From positions 37,991,054 through 38,055,053 of the forward strand of contig OY744614.1 in assembly GCA_963556255.1 (NCBI GenBank): a stretch of DNA of 64,000 bases. The letters run 5' to 3'. The DNA comes from Allolobophora icterica (Eukaryota > Annelida > Clitellata > Crassiclitellata > Lumbricidae). Both the position numbers and the translations under genes were made by a program. A model generated the notes under the pieces. The model saw only the letters and a list, made by a program, of their open reading frames with translations. It was not told where the DNA came from and made no database searches. The number at the start of each line of letters is the position of its first letter. Position 1 is the first letter of the stretch. Of this stretch, positions 47,001-56,035 are shown in pieces.

Positions 47001-50000
47001 AGACAGTAACCATTTCAGGGAGGGCTCGAACCCTTACCCTCCATGTTACAAGCGCTCTCACCAATTGGCAATCGTGTCCCATTAAAAGCAAACTAAGTTG
47101 AAACCTGAATCCATTTTTGTTGGTAGTCAAGGTGCATCTCCTATTTTAAAATGTGCTATAAAATTTATTTGATTAGATTTTTAGTAAATTTGTCAAACAC
47201 GAATTACGCATCTTCTACCTTACTACATGCAACGCATCTTCTACTTTACTACATGCAACAAGTCAGCTGACTGGTTCATTCTTCATTTAGTAATAAGTTA
47301 ATAACGAGTGCAGACTCAAGCCTCCCTTGAGACGTATCAGAACCAAAGCCCGCACTAATACACGTGAATTTAGTATCAAGTCCTCTGGACTTATGATTTG
47401 GAAAACACTCCCATTAGAAACTCGTCTCTCTGTAAATCTCCAAGAATTCAAAACGAGATTATGAGCATTCCTTATTAACTCATAAAGACTCGACCACCTT
47501 ATAAATACCGATTTTATTATATCGATCTATTATAACCATAACCACAACCATAAATTTTATTACTTCTCTTAATATGTGTAGTTACAGACAATCAGTACCC
47601 GAATTTTCAAAAGATAAAATCTTTTATTATCCATAATTAACGGAAAGTAAAGGGAACAACCCCAAAGGGACCTAGATCCTGATGGCAGGGCTACCTATGT
47701 ACATGAACATCTTAATGGCAGCTGGCTATTTAGTTTAATTTAGTCGAACTATAGGAACTTAACTAGTTAACTAAGGTTAAAAGTTATAACATAACATATT
47801 TTATTTCGTAACCAACATAAACAGGTCGTAATTACATCGAAGTATTGTTGGATTACACAGGAGACCCAAAAGGGGCCGTAGGTCCCGCTAGCCAGGGCCA
47901 CCTGAATCAGTTGGGTAGAAACGATGTATCATGGCCAACTATGAAAAAAAACGGACGATAAGAATCTTATCTATCATGCGCTTAAACATGGTAAGAATAA
48001 AAAAAACAAAGTATATACAATGCAACAAAGTAGCAACCAGTGCACACACTCCCAGTACGAGGAGGTTTGTAATAAGTCACAGGGGTATATGCTTTTGAAG
48101 GATAATTTACACTCATTGTTGGATGTAAGCAGATAGCTCTCGTTTAAATAGCTGGAGGGAGGGTAGTGAGCGAATACGGAGCGGGATATTGTTCCAAGTT
48201 CTTGGTCCGGCACATTGCATTGAAACCAGTCTAGTGTTAGTCCGGGCAAAGGGAGTATAGTATGTGTTCCTATTCTCAAACGATGGGCTTGGGTGTCAGT
48301 ATTGGGGCGAAACAAGTCTCGAAAGGTTGTGGGTAATTGATTATGGGTGTAGCGGTACATGAATATTCCCAACTGCACCTGCCTTATCTGATCAGGTTTT
48401 AGTAATCTCAGGTTTAAAAATTTGCTTTTAGTGTTAGCACCGTAGGGGATTTTTGCAACAAATCTAACAGCCCTCTTTTGCAAGATGACAAGCTTAGAGA
48501 GATTTGACTTATATGCTGAGGCCCAAACTATATTGCAATAGGTTATATAAGGATGTATGAGAGTGTAGTAGAGGGTAATTCGGGTCTGTGGAGGGAGGAT
48601 TCTTGATACACGTGTAAGGATTCCTAAGCTTTTAGGGATTTTTGTTGAAATATTAGCTAAATGTTCTTTCCATGACCAGTATTGGTCGACATAAACTCCC
48701 AGGAACTCTGTTGATTGGACCTGGGTAATTGGGGCACCCATAATACATAAATTTGGATATGGGATGGAAGGTGATTTTTTATGAGATCTAAAGAGAATAT
48801 AATTAGTTTTATCCAGGTCAAGGGTTAATTTATTTGATCGGAACCATTCAGCTACTTTATTTAATTCAGTGTTTGTATGATTAATCATTTCTTCAATTGA
48901 GGAGTGAGAGTTAAAAACGTTGGTGTCATCAGCAAAAAGTATGAATAATAGGTCAGAGGAAACATTGGGTAGGTCCATAGTGCGACCGTACGTTACCTAC
49001 CGGAATAACGTACGCGTACCGTACGTACGTTATCGAAAAAAAAAACGCGTTAAATATGCCACAAGTTTATCTGATCATTCACAAAGAACCTCAATATAAC
49101 TATGATCTTATAATGTACGCGTACGTCAAAAAAGATCAGTTTAGCTCTGCAGTATTAATCTCCCCGTACGCAGGCCTAGATAATTACAAACGGTAGGCCT
49201 ACCGAAATTTAGTATTACCAATAAAATTACCTCTGCACTGACCATCCTAGAAAGTGTGCCGTAAAATCTTAATTATCTTCATATTATACATTAGACAGAA
49301 TATTAGCAATTTGGAATTTAAAAGTTTGAAAGTAGAGATCATTGAACAGCCGTCAATCACCAACTATTATTGACTTTTCTTGTGCATAATGTTATGTATT
49401 TTATTTTCGTCATGAACTGATGTGAACGTACGGTAACATACGGCACAATAAGGTATGCGTACCGTACGTACGTTATAGAAAAAAAATAACGTACGTACGG
49501 TCGCACCTTGGGTAGGTCATTATAATGATGTTATACTGATGTTATACTGATGCATATAAAAGCACGCATGCCTAGGAGCTTCTTTAGTTAAGAATGTTAT
49601 TTACGGTTAAGGACAAGCCTCTTCTCGGTCTAAGACAATGTTCTAATTTTTAAATGTAACCAGAACAAATAATCGTCAATGATTGCATGCAGTGCGAGTC
49701 ATTACTTAAAAGTGTTACTTTAGCTACCCGGGTGTCCCTCCCTAGCGGGATCTTCATCCCTTTTGGGCCACCCTTTGTAGCCAATAACACTTAAATATTG
49801 GTAATGTTAGCTTGTTATTATTGTTATTGGTCACAAAAAAGATATTGACTGAATGAAAAAAAGACTGTGGGGACCTTGACGAAGTCCTAATTGGAAAACG
49901 CTCAGCATCTCTGATGAAGCCTTGTCATTACATAGCTCAGCTATAGTGTAAAACAAAGAAAATTAAAAAAAACAAATACATAGTTATATCGAACTAGCTA

Positions 50001-51556
50001 ACTACAGAATGAAAGTTCTAAAGTAACTAATTTACAGTCACAGACAGTATTTAAATCCTTCACTCAATAGTGTAACCATCCAACATCTGACCGAAAGACC
50101 CTGAAAGATATTCAATTCAAAGGCACGTTAAAATGTCTACATACACGTTAACGTTAAGTTCACACGTTAAACGTTAAGTGTCTACACATGCACACGCATA
50201 TACACATACAACTCAGCTTCTGTATAATTTATCAGTTGCACACCCTACGTTGCAGATTTCTGCTCAGACCCGTAAAGTTCTGTGCCCATAGTCACACCAC
50301 TTCCATTTAAAATAGTTACATTAAAAATAGAAGAGCACAGAGGAAGAATTCTTACAGTATCCCAGTTCCTTGTCATCGTCCGCCTCATCCTTGTTCTTGG
50401 CCCTCTTCTGACGGAAGCAGTTCTTGTCGACGATATAAGCGACGATAACGAGCAGAGGAAAGAACGCCAAGGTGAGAATCGCTTCCCACACCTCGACAAT
50501 TTCGGGGGAGATCAGCAGAAGGATCATGGCTAACCAGATGTAGGCAAACAGGCTGACCACGGCTGTAAGCGCAAACACCCGGAACGCGGCGATTCTCCGA
50601 CTCTCGCCCTTCGGAATGACAACCACACAGAAGCCGGTGATGCAGAAGAGGTTGAATGCCGCCGATCCGACGATGGTTCCAGGACCCAGTTCTCCGGCTT
50701 TGAACCCATTGCCCACCGTTTCGATACATGCCAGGAGGATCTCAGGAGCACTCGAACCCAGTGCCATCAGGGTCAGATTGGCCACCGTGTCGTTCCAAAC
50801 CTTTGAAAAAGAACAACTTCCAGGTCAGGTATAGACTGAAAAACGTGCCAGAAATTAAAAACTGCCTATCTGTTCAGTGTTCACAGAGCATATCCCTGAC
50901 TCCATATCCTCTGTTAACGAAGTCCCTCACACGATCAGTTGACACAATACAGCTTATGTATGACCAAGCGCAAGTTCCAGACTTGTGCACGGTTGCAGTT
51001 GACCTATAGATCACTCTACTACTTTTTATACTAATTTAAAGACTAACTCTTTTTAGCCGTGGCTGGACTAGGAGCGCTACTGAGTAGACAGCCTTGAAGG
51101 GGCGCTATATAAATGTTCCTTATTAATAATAATAATAATAATAAAAGAATCTATGGCAGATCAAAGCAGTTACATGATAACATGAATATCTGCAGGTCAG
51201 TACAAGGCTGAACCATCAGATACCTTGTGCTTCTACACAGGTGGAAAGAAGGAAAAGTTTCCTTAATCCAGACATACCTTCACTTCCACCTCTTCATATC
51301 CACTCTCTGCTTCCTCCGAGGCCACCTTGATCGTGGTCGTGTGGCTCGTGATCTTCTCGATCGCGCACATGAACGTGTCGGCGATGATGGCCACACCGAG
51401 AAAGCACCAGAGAAGTCCAATAAGATAGATGGCAGCACGGCCCCAGATGGGCCAGGTGTACTCGTTGACCAGCGGCAGGAGCAGACCCTTGTCCGAGCAG
51501 GTGTAGTTGTACAGGTCATCGTAACACGGAATATCCGATGAATTGTCGGCCGCCAT
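33048..51556 (-). CDS. SLC8A: Sodium/calcium exchanger, NCX/SLC8 family, 12 coding exons
   Basis: Plasma-membrane antiporter exporting Ca2+ in exchange for Na+ (family knowledge). Exons: 51556-51278, 50800-50356, 46842-46780, 46286-46243, 45263-45093, 42171-41972, 40176-39935, 37264-37032, 36399-36291, 35739-35561, 34651-34322, 33290-33048. Total 2538 nt = 845 aa. Alpha-1 repeat: GSSAPE (108-113) and GSAAFN (138-143). Cytosolic loop: Calx-beta 1 (about 366-482) with DGTAEAQKDY, IIDDNEWEPDE and NDDD; Calx-beta 2 (about 482-596) with DDQ and VVDDDG. Alpha-2 repeat: GTSLPD (713-718) and GNVTGSNSVNVF (737-748), then three C-terminal membrane segments. The start is set by an in-frame TGA six codons upstream in the same exon, whose acceptor lies at 51587. 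The N-terminus MAADNSSDIPCYDD has no signal peptide. The exon 11 end could also be 34328 (both in frame); 34322 fits the family's spacing. Confidence 0.95.
33840..34190. repeat. Decayed SINE type C fragment in the last NCX intron
   Basis: The run AGCATATG, GATGGGTAGCCAGTTGTCTC and CCTCGATG parallels the body of type C copies at 35370-35450 and 1-40. The rest, up to 34190, is not assigned. Confidence 0.45.
34676..34850. repeat. CAT/ATC microsatellite next to an NCX exon
   Basis: Long imperfect ATC repeats start only about 25 nt upstream (gene sense) of the acceptor of NCX exon 11 at 34651, where a polypyrimidine tract is normally found. The tract itself, TTTCTTTCTTGCAG, is intact. Confidence 0.9.
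35080..35300 (-). repeat. SINE type C, near full-length copy
   Basis: On the minus strand: A-box-like TAGAGGTTAGCATGCCAG (35276-35293), B-box-like GGTTCAAATCCC (35243-35254), then a body with AATTTGGTTCGAGATTTCTG, CCACCTGTGCCATCCCTAGC and GTACACTGACTGTAAACTGT. Pieces recur at 1-130, 35340-35520 and 55950-56035. A tRNA-derived retroposon, not a functional tRNA gene. Confidence 0.82.
35340..35520 (-). repeat. SINE type C, second partial copy
   Basis: Body only: CAGCATACGAGGGTGAATGG, GCCAGGAATCTCGATC, AGCAGAGTTGGGTCAGGGTG, CAGGTGGAGGAGGAAAAACA. Adjacent to the 35080-35300 copy, in the same orientation. Lies in the NCX intron between exons 10 and 11. Confidence 0.65.
36590..36865 (+). repeat. 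Decayed retroposon tails in an NCX intron
   Basis: Two tails in a row: GAGCGCTCGTGAATAAGCTG near 36600 (similar to 53425 and 17563) and GTCGTGGTTTCACTATGTTA, GGAGCACCTGGTGAG, CTTGAAGTGGCG at 36783-36840, ending in ATTACAATTACC. Antisense to NCX. Confidence 0.6.
36956..37060. repeat. Three perfect 35-bp copies of an exon end plus splice donor
   Basis: Three identical 35-bp units at 36956-36990, 36991-37025 and 37026-37060. On the minus strand each holds the last 29 nt of NCX exon 8 (ending ATTGTTGATGACCAA) plus the donor GTTAGT. Only the first unit (37026-37060) keeps the frame into exon 9 (CAA then GAG). The second donor adds 35 nt and shifts the frame; a TGA occurs within the third unit. 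Confidence 0.97.
38216..38385. repeat. AAT-rich microsatellite cluster
   Basis: Several AATAAT runs with short interruptions, in the NCX intron between exons 7 and 8. The intron from 37265 to 39934 otherwise shows only ATAC/TATG short repeats (37600-37950) and nothing coding. Confidence 0.85.
40636..40870 (+). repeat. SINE type A, full-length tRNA-derived copy
   Basis: Head: A box TGGCTCAGTGG (40646-40656) and B box GGTTCGAATCC (40689-40699), at tRNA-like spacing. Middle: GGACCTTGGGCAAGTCCTTC, ACTCGCAATTGCTCG. Tail: GGGAGCGCCTCTGAGTAG, GAGAGGCGCTATAGAAATAT, then AATAAAAG repeats. The tail matches the LINE end at 18530-18600. Lies in the NCX intron between exons 6 and 7, antisense to the gene. 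Confidence 0.92.
41150..41225 (-). repeat. LINE 3' tail of the CTAGCGGGATC type
   Basis: The minus strand reads CCTTCCTAGCGGGATCTTAT, CCCTTCTGGGTCTCCTTTTG. The same motif is at 47865-47905 (minus, next to a LINE reverse transcriptase) and 49735-49780 (plus). A shared 3' tail of one LINE family. Confidence 0.7.
41349..41405. repeat. Near-perfect 57-nt hairpin
   Basis: Arms of 21 bp (GTAATATCTGTGATATCATT plus A) pair exactly. After one mismatch a further 5 bp (AGACA/TGTCT) closes a 3-nt loop. It lies in the NCX intron between exons 6 and 7. The shape suits a folded RNA or a very small inverted-repeat relic. The pairing is seen directly; function is unknown. Confidence 0.9.
42319..42810. mobile_element. 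hAT-like MITE with perfect TSD (492 bp)
   Basis: Perfect 8-bp duplication ATCAATGC at 42311-42318 and 42811-42818. Both ends read inward as TAGGGGTCCACCGGAAA (17 bp, perfect). Subterminal CCTCGGC and TTCCGG motifs occur near the ends; the interior is AT-rich with no coding frame. In the NCX intron between exons 5 and 6. Confidence 0.95.
43141..43313. repeat. GTAT tetranucleotide microsatellite
   Basis: More than 40 GTAT units with one TTTA interruption near 43207. It keeps several frames open (MYVC peptides), which are artefacts. Confidence 0.97.
44011..44082. repeat. TATC tetranucleotide microsatellite
   Basis: About 18 TATC units, directly next to the retroposon tail at 44095-44165. On the minus strand it would be the simple-sequence 3' end of that tail. 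Confidence 0.96.
44085..44165 (-). repeat. LINE/SINE tail, minus-strand copy
   Basis: The minus strand reads CTGGGCCGGGAGCGCCTCTG, GAGTAGATCCTTGAAGGGGC, ACTATATAAATC and runs into a GATA repeat. It has the GAGTAG and CTTGAAGGGGC spacing of the LINE end at 18530-18575. Confidence 0.8.
45345..45490 (-). repeat. SINE type D copy
   Basis: The minus strand holds GTTACTATGTAGGGACCTTG, AGCAATTCCTTCACTCGCAA, TTGCTCTGTGCCATCGACTG and TGCTTGTTCATTAGATAGTG. The B-box region is degenerate. In the NCX intron just 5' of exon 5. Confidence 0.75.
46905..47085 (-). repeat. SINE type D, near full-length copy
   Basis: Minus strand: A-box-like TTGGTGAGAGCGCTTG (about 47049-47064), B-box-like GGTTCGAGCCC (47022-47032), GGGACCTTGAGCAAGTCCTT, TACTCACAATTGCTCAACGC, TTGATGTTGGTCATTAGATA. 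The best copy for defining the type. Upstream of NCX exon 3. Confidence 0.85.
47300..47470 (+). mobile_element. LINE ORF C-terminal fragment
   Basis: The plus strand reads RRIRTKARTNTREFSIKSSG, LMIWKTLPLETRLSVNLQEF, KTRL and then a stop. This is the IWxxLP...FKTRL end pattern of LINE reverse-transcriptase proteins. It faces the larger LINE at 47974-48978. A minus-strand tail with GGATCTAGGTCCCTTTGGGG follows at 47640-47700. Confidence 0.75.
47860..48978 (-). mobile_element. LINE fragment with open 334-codon reverse-transcriptase end
   Basis: An uninterrupted frame (48978-47974) starts at DLPNVSSDLLFILFADDTNV. FADD (residues 15-18) is the catalytic box of LINE reverse transcriptases. It continues with NTELNKVAEWFRSNKLTLDL, FLGVYVDQYWSWKEHL, ILQKRAVRFVAKIPYGANTK and ELGTISRSVFAHYP. 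The 5' half (endonuclease, palm start) is missing: the copy is truncated and its start is split by the element at 48979-49508. The 3' tail with CTAGCGGGACC lies at 47865-47905. The open frame suggests a fairly recent insertion. Jockey/CR1-like by pattern; clade not resolved. Confidence 0.88.
48979..49508. mobile_element. Inverted-repeat element inserted in the LINE (about 530 bp)
   Basis: Ends read inward are AGTGCGACCGTACGT and AGGTGCGACCGTACGT, followed by overlapping TACG/CGTA palindromes and A-runs. Flanks: TGGGTAGGTCCAT on the left and TGGGTAGGTCAT on the right, a duplication of 12-13 bp with one extra C. The LINE coding sequence resumes across it (NDLPN). No transposase frame. Confidence 0.8.
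49725..49800 (+). repeat. LINE 3' tail of the CTAGCGGGATC type, plus strand
   Basis: GTCCCTCCCTAGCGGGATCT, TCATCCCTTTTGGGCCACCC. Same motif as at 41150-41225 and 47865-47905 but in the opposite direction. Confidence 0.7.
51035..51145 (+). mobile_element. LINE 3'-end remnant
   Basis: AAAGACTAACTCTTTTTAGC, CGTGGCTGGACTAGGAGCGC, TACTGAGTAGACAGCCTTGA, AGGGGCGCTATATAAATG, AAT microsatellite. It is over 85% like 18500-18600 by eye, but its frame is broken. In NCX intron 1, antisense. Confidence 0.82.
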
Positions 51557-51653
51557 TGTCAACAAACGTCGTCAGCGCTCGTAAATCTGTAACAAAAAAA
51601 CACAATTTCTCATTTCGTGAACCTAAACAGCACAAATTTAAACTAACAGAGTC

Positions 51654-51881
51654 GTGGGCTTCCGGAAGGGGGGGGGGGCAAAGGGGGCATTTGCCCCTGG
51701 ATTTTGAAAACATTTTAATAAAATAAAACCTTTTGATTATTATGATTATTCCAACAGTCCAAACACGATTTTCAATGCTAAAAGACACCTAATTATTTAG
51801 GTAATTAAAGTCAGATATTCTATGCAAAAAATTTCATTTTTTGCCCCCCCCCCCCTAGAAAAATTCCTGCAGACACCCGTG
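51654..51881. mobile_element. 228-bp insertion with 9-bp duplication, upstream of the NCX start
   Basis: AACAGAGTC occurs at 51645-51653 and 51882-51890. The inserted DNA has a run of G near its left side and a run of C near its right side, and contains the self-complementary GGGGGCATTTGCCCC. The outer ends do not form a clear inverted repeat. It lies 67 nt upstream of the NCX first-coding-exon acceptor. Confidence 0.7.
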
Positions 51882-52499
51882 AACAGAGTCAACATTACCC
51901 TGGAACTGAAGATCTTTTCCGCCAAAGCACCAATATGGCAACACCAATCGAACAACATTTGATTAGGGAGAGCATGACTTGAATACTAAATTGTCAATTT
52001 CCTACATGGATCTCCATCCAATATGAGCTGATACTGTTAAAAACAGCATGCCAGTTAGGCTCTGGCAGTAACACACAGTAAATGCCAGACTGACACTTCT
52101 AGCAAGCAGAGTTTATATGTACCGGTGCACCATATCTAGACACCTGACACAGCACTTCAAGTGCCTTACAAGAGGAGTGCTGTCTATAGACGCAATGCCA
52201 CACATACAGAAAGTTCTGCAAAGGATATTTCAGTCAAAGAAAAAGATATTCCTGGTCATGCCACTGAGGCAGCTTAATACAGGCACACCATAACGTGTAC
52301 AATAAACAATTAGATTTACTCATTTGTGTGCATCCATGACAGATAATTTAGGAGACAATGTCTGTTGGGACAACTCCCGCAGCCACTTCCGTTGTTAGCG
52401 GACATTAATTTTAAGACTACAAATTGAGCAGTCACAAGCAAACACTCAAACCCAGAATGTCTAATTGTCCCCTCTAGATCGACTAAGCCTTCCAATCCC

Positions 52500-52640
52500 T
52501 AGTGGGCAGCAGTAAAATGAGTGGGCGCCTAACAGGCTGCCAAAACGGAGACACGTGTTCAATAAGATCTTGATAATTGTACTGTCATATGTTTCAATGC
52601 ACATAACTTACTGCGGTATGTCAGCGAGCTTGTGAATAAA
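52500..52640 (+). repeat. SINE type B, 3' part
   Basis: GGCGCCTAACAGGCTGCCAA, GTGTTCAATAAGATCTTGAT, ATGTTTCAATGCACATAAC, ending in ATTATTATTA. It follows the order of the 59925-60115 copy from GGCGCC to the tail. The head is missing. Confidence 0.7.
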
Positions 52641-54039
52641 CACGAATATATCATTATTATTATAACAATAATACTGCAAGTCCAAATGACACATGCACTC
52701 ACGCGCGCACACACACATTAACTTTCATAATGCATCTCTACACTGCAGATAAATAGTACATCCATCATCATCTCAAACGCCAGTGCAGATATATCTGCCG
52801 GATGAAGCAATATCGATCACCACAGCCAAGTTTAAGCCACCGTAAGACCCAATCAGTTGCCGTGTAACAGGCCCATCGCTTTTCTTTACAAAGCGTAATA
52901 AAGACAGCTGTGCAACGTAATTCCTGAAGAAAGCCCGCCCTGTGTGCTTTGCTTTTTTAGGACGCCTGATTCATAATTCATAACGTGCACACACATCTTG
53001 CAATTTCTGACAATCATAACCATATTTTAGTGACAGCCTATCCTCCACGTCCCTTGAGAAATTAGCGTCTGCTGTCCGCAAAGGCCATAGACATTAGACA
53101 GCCAATGTATCTTCATTCACAACGCATCTCCTTCTCACGAGAACGAATAGAAACCAACAGAAACCAGGAAACGACTCAACAGCAATATTATATTTAAGTC
53201 TATATTTATACTCACACCCACCAGTCAACTCAATTTTAAAATTAAAATTAAAGTTCTGATTAAGTGTACAACAGATCACATCATTTATCCTCGTGCTTTT
53301 TACACTGTTTCAACTCTAAACACCACCCAAATTAGCCGTCTGTCTGTCTGCTTGCCTGACCCCTTTGGATCTTGACCTGGAACCAATTTCACCCTCTCCC
53401 CGCCTATCAATTGTGATTTGACTAAGTGCCTGTGAATAAGCTGGCTCCCGCGACTTTGCTGTTTTTGGTGCTGTAGAAATGTTAAGACTTAATACGATTA
53501 CATAGTTTCATCATTGTCAAAGTTACAGCATAGTTACAGCTTACAGCTTCTTCATTCGCTATACAGAATTGAAAAATAACGATTTTTATTACATCAAGTG
53601 GCACGTGCTGGAAATAGCAGTGCTCAGTCATAGCAATAAACTTCAATATATCTGGATAATGATATTATAAAATACACCCAGTCAGGAAGATGTTTGCTTA
53701 GTCCAACGTTGTCTCAAAGTGTGCATGCCTAGTTGGCATGTTTGATGTAATTACGACACATCATTACATAATAAAAAACAGTTAAAACTGTTCAAACTCT
53801 TTCTTTGAAGCAGCGACTGGTGATGTAACTAGGTTATTTATTTAGTGCCTTTATTAATTCTCTTGAAAGCATTGCATAGCCTACAGTCTGCAACAGCTTC
53901 ACAATGAATTCGAGAACAGCATAGGAAGAAGAGCAGTCTCTTGAGCTAGCCCCAGGAGGAAGTTGTGGGTATAAACAGGGGTGAAAAATTCTCTGTCTTC
54001 GAAATATAATAATGTAATAATTTCTATATAATACTTTCT

Positions 54040-54720
54040 ACTAGAAGGAAAGAAACCCCGTATCGCCTAATCATTCCGGGAGCAATCCGTGTCTCTTCTC
54101 TGCGGATCCTAGGCGTCACAATCTGCTCCGGCCTTAGAATGAATATTCATCTTGACAAGGTCCTATAAACCTGTTCATCATCACTCCATGTGCTCCGAGA
54201 CCTCCGATCCTATGGCCTTCCACCTAATGTTTTGCAAGAAATCTTAAGGGCTACCACTATAGTTTCTCTGATGTACACCTCCCCAGCCTGGTGGGGATAC
54301 ACGCAAGTGGGAGACAGAGAGAGGGTAGAACAACTACTGAGAAAAATGCACCGTACTGGCTTACTATCCCTATCTATTCTAAGTGCAGCTGAGTTGGAAA
54401 CGCAGGTCGATGAACGCCTTCTCAAGGCAGCAATTACAGACCCTGGCCATGTTCTGCGACCTTATTTCCAGCTCATAATCTACGGCCATGGGCACATTAA
54501 TTTACATTACCTGACAAAAATGTTATCTCCCGAATGCTCTATAAAAGACATTTATTAACTATTTTAGCCACTGTTCTACATGCATACTTTTACTACCATC
54601 TATTAAGCTGTTGCAGCCTTCGTTACTAACTGTTGTTTGCTCCATAATCAATTGCACAACTGCCTAAGTTGTGAATTGTGATCCCATCACATCTGTGTGG
54701 ATGGGAACTTGCAATAAACA
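54040..54720 (+). mobile_element. LINE reverse-transcriptase C-terminal fragment, another clade
   Basis: Plus-strand reading: RVSSLRILGVTICSGL around 54090-54135, then after a break LRDLRSYGLPPNVLQEI, YTSPAWWGYTQVGDRERVEQ, LLRKMHRTGLLSL and DERLLKAAITDPGHVLRPYF. ILGVTI, SPAWWG and ADRxR/GDRER followed by HVLRxxxP is a well-known LINE pattern. It ends near 54720 with GTGTGGATGGGAACTTGCAA then AATAAACAAATATTTGATTT. Decayed, no full frame. Confidence 0.8.
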
Positions 54721-55049
54721 AATATTTGATTTGATATGGCACGATAACGCAATGTACGGGGACGGGTGAGTGAGCGATAATAAGGTAGAAAAATATTATT
54801 TACTTCTAATTTATATAACAAAGAACTACTACCGAGGGTGTCCTAATCAGTGCTGCAAAAATAAATTGTTACTGACTGCCTGAGAGGCCTGTTATTACTT
54901 CCTTTGCAATACACTGTATTATCTGTATACAGAGTTTATATATACACAGAGTCTGACAGACAGTAAATAGTGTGTCATTTCTGATTTGAATTCTCTCATC
55001 ATCAGCCATCGAGCTCTCACATCACGTCATCTATCCCGGAATTGACTAC

Positions 55050-55285
55050 TGCCTGCGTGCCGTTTGCCACTCTCCCAGTCACCGTCGCCAGTGTGGAGCG
55101 CTCCTTCTCCATACTGAATATCATAAAGACGTATATTTTAGATCCACTATCTCACAGGACACGCTTGGTGGTCTTGCTCGTCTTGCACTCGAAAACGAGT
55201 GTGCAAAACAATTGAATAGGTCTATTGATGACTTGATAGACACATTTGTGAACAGTAAAGCTAGAATAGCCAAATTTATCAACTA
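55050..55285 (+). pseudogene. hAT transposase C-terminal dimerisation domain, broken
   Basis: CVPFATLPVTVASVERSFSI, LNIIKTYIL, then after one frameshift near 55170 (CGCTTGGTGG) GLARLALENECAKQLNRSID and DLIDTFVNSKARIAKFIN, followed by TAA. SVERSFSxLxxIKT...LALENEC is the diagnostic end of hAT transposases, the part that dimerises (family knowledge). The rest of the gene is absent, so it cannot be active. Confidence 0.85.
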
Positions 55286-55526
55286 ATTCTCTGAAGAACT
55301 ACACACTACAGTTTACATTACATTGTTTCATAGGGAGCAGCATGTATAGGCGGCAGACCAATATATATTTCGTATTATTTTTATTTTATAATTCAAGACA
55401 ATTTAACTTGAATTGTTAATCTCACTTGAACTATTCATCAGAGCAACCTACTAACCTATTGACTATTGTACTGTGCATGATGCAGTACGCCTACTCTCTT
55501 CATGATTATGTAATTCTCTTATCTGA

Positions 55527-55565
55527 AGAGTTAGTGTACACTAGATAATAGTGTACACTAACTCT
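55527..55565. repeat. 39-nt perfect hairpin
   Basis: 17-bp arms (AGAGTTAGTGTACACTA) around the loop GATAA, with no mismatch. It lies 240 bp downstream of the hAT transposase remnant, possibly in the 3' part of that element. Confidence 0.9.
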
Positions 55566-55779
55566 AGCATGTAGCACGTAACTAGTCTATAAGCGACAGG
55601 CCAAATTGGCTAATACATTTGTGTTGTATTCTTGTTCTGTCTTGAACTATTAATGTGACTTGAGCTATGGATTATTGATGACAACTCTTAATACTATTTT
55701 TTTTTACCTAACTGCAGTTTTAAATAGCTATCTTATTATTTTTATGTTTAATGGGTAAGGGCTCCCAAGCTTAGAATAT

Positions 55780-55965
55780 CCAAGGGGCCCCGGCTAGGTT
55801 GTTACGCCACTGGTTTGCAATCTTGTTTTCCTCGAGACCAAGGTCTTGGTCTCGAGTGCACTCGAGTTCGCTTTTAAAAGTCTTGGTCTTGGTCTTGAGA
55901 CCAAAAGTCTTGGTCTTGAGGTTCAGAGTCTTGGTCTTGAGTTTTAAGGTCTTGACAACCAGACT
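55780..55965. other. Possible hAT right end and GTCTTGGTCTTGAG repeats
   Basis: GGCTAGGTTGTTACGCCACTG (55792-55812) read inward gives CAGTGGCGTAAC, a typical hAT terminus. It may be the end of the element whose transposase remnant is at 55050; no matching left end is seen. Next to it, 55830-55965 holds about six copies of GTCTTGGTCTTGAG with inverted copies (CTCGAGACCAAG). Confidence 0.5.
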
Positions 55966-56035
55966 GCTGGTTTGAACCCTGACCTCTCAACTGATAGTCC
56001 AGCACGAAAACCACTACACTATCGAGCACCCAGAA
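55950..56035 (-). repeat. SINE type C head
   Basis: The minus strand reads TCGATAGTGTAGTGGTTTTC, GTGCTGGACTATCAGTTGAG, AGGTCAGGGTTCAAACC. This parallels the tRNA-like head at 35240-35295 (GACTATCAACTGAGAGGTTG). Confidence 0.7.
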
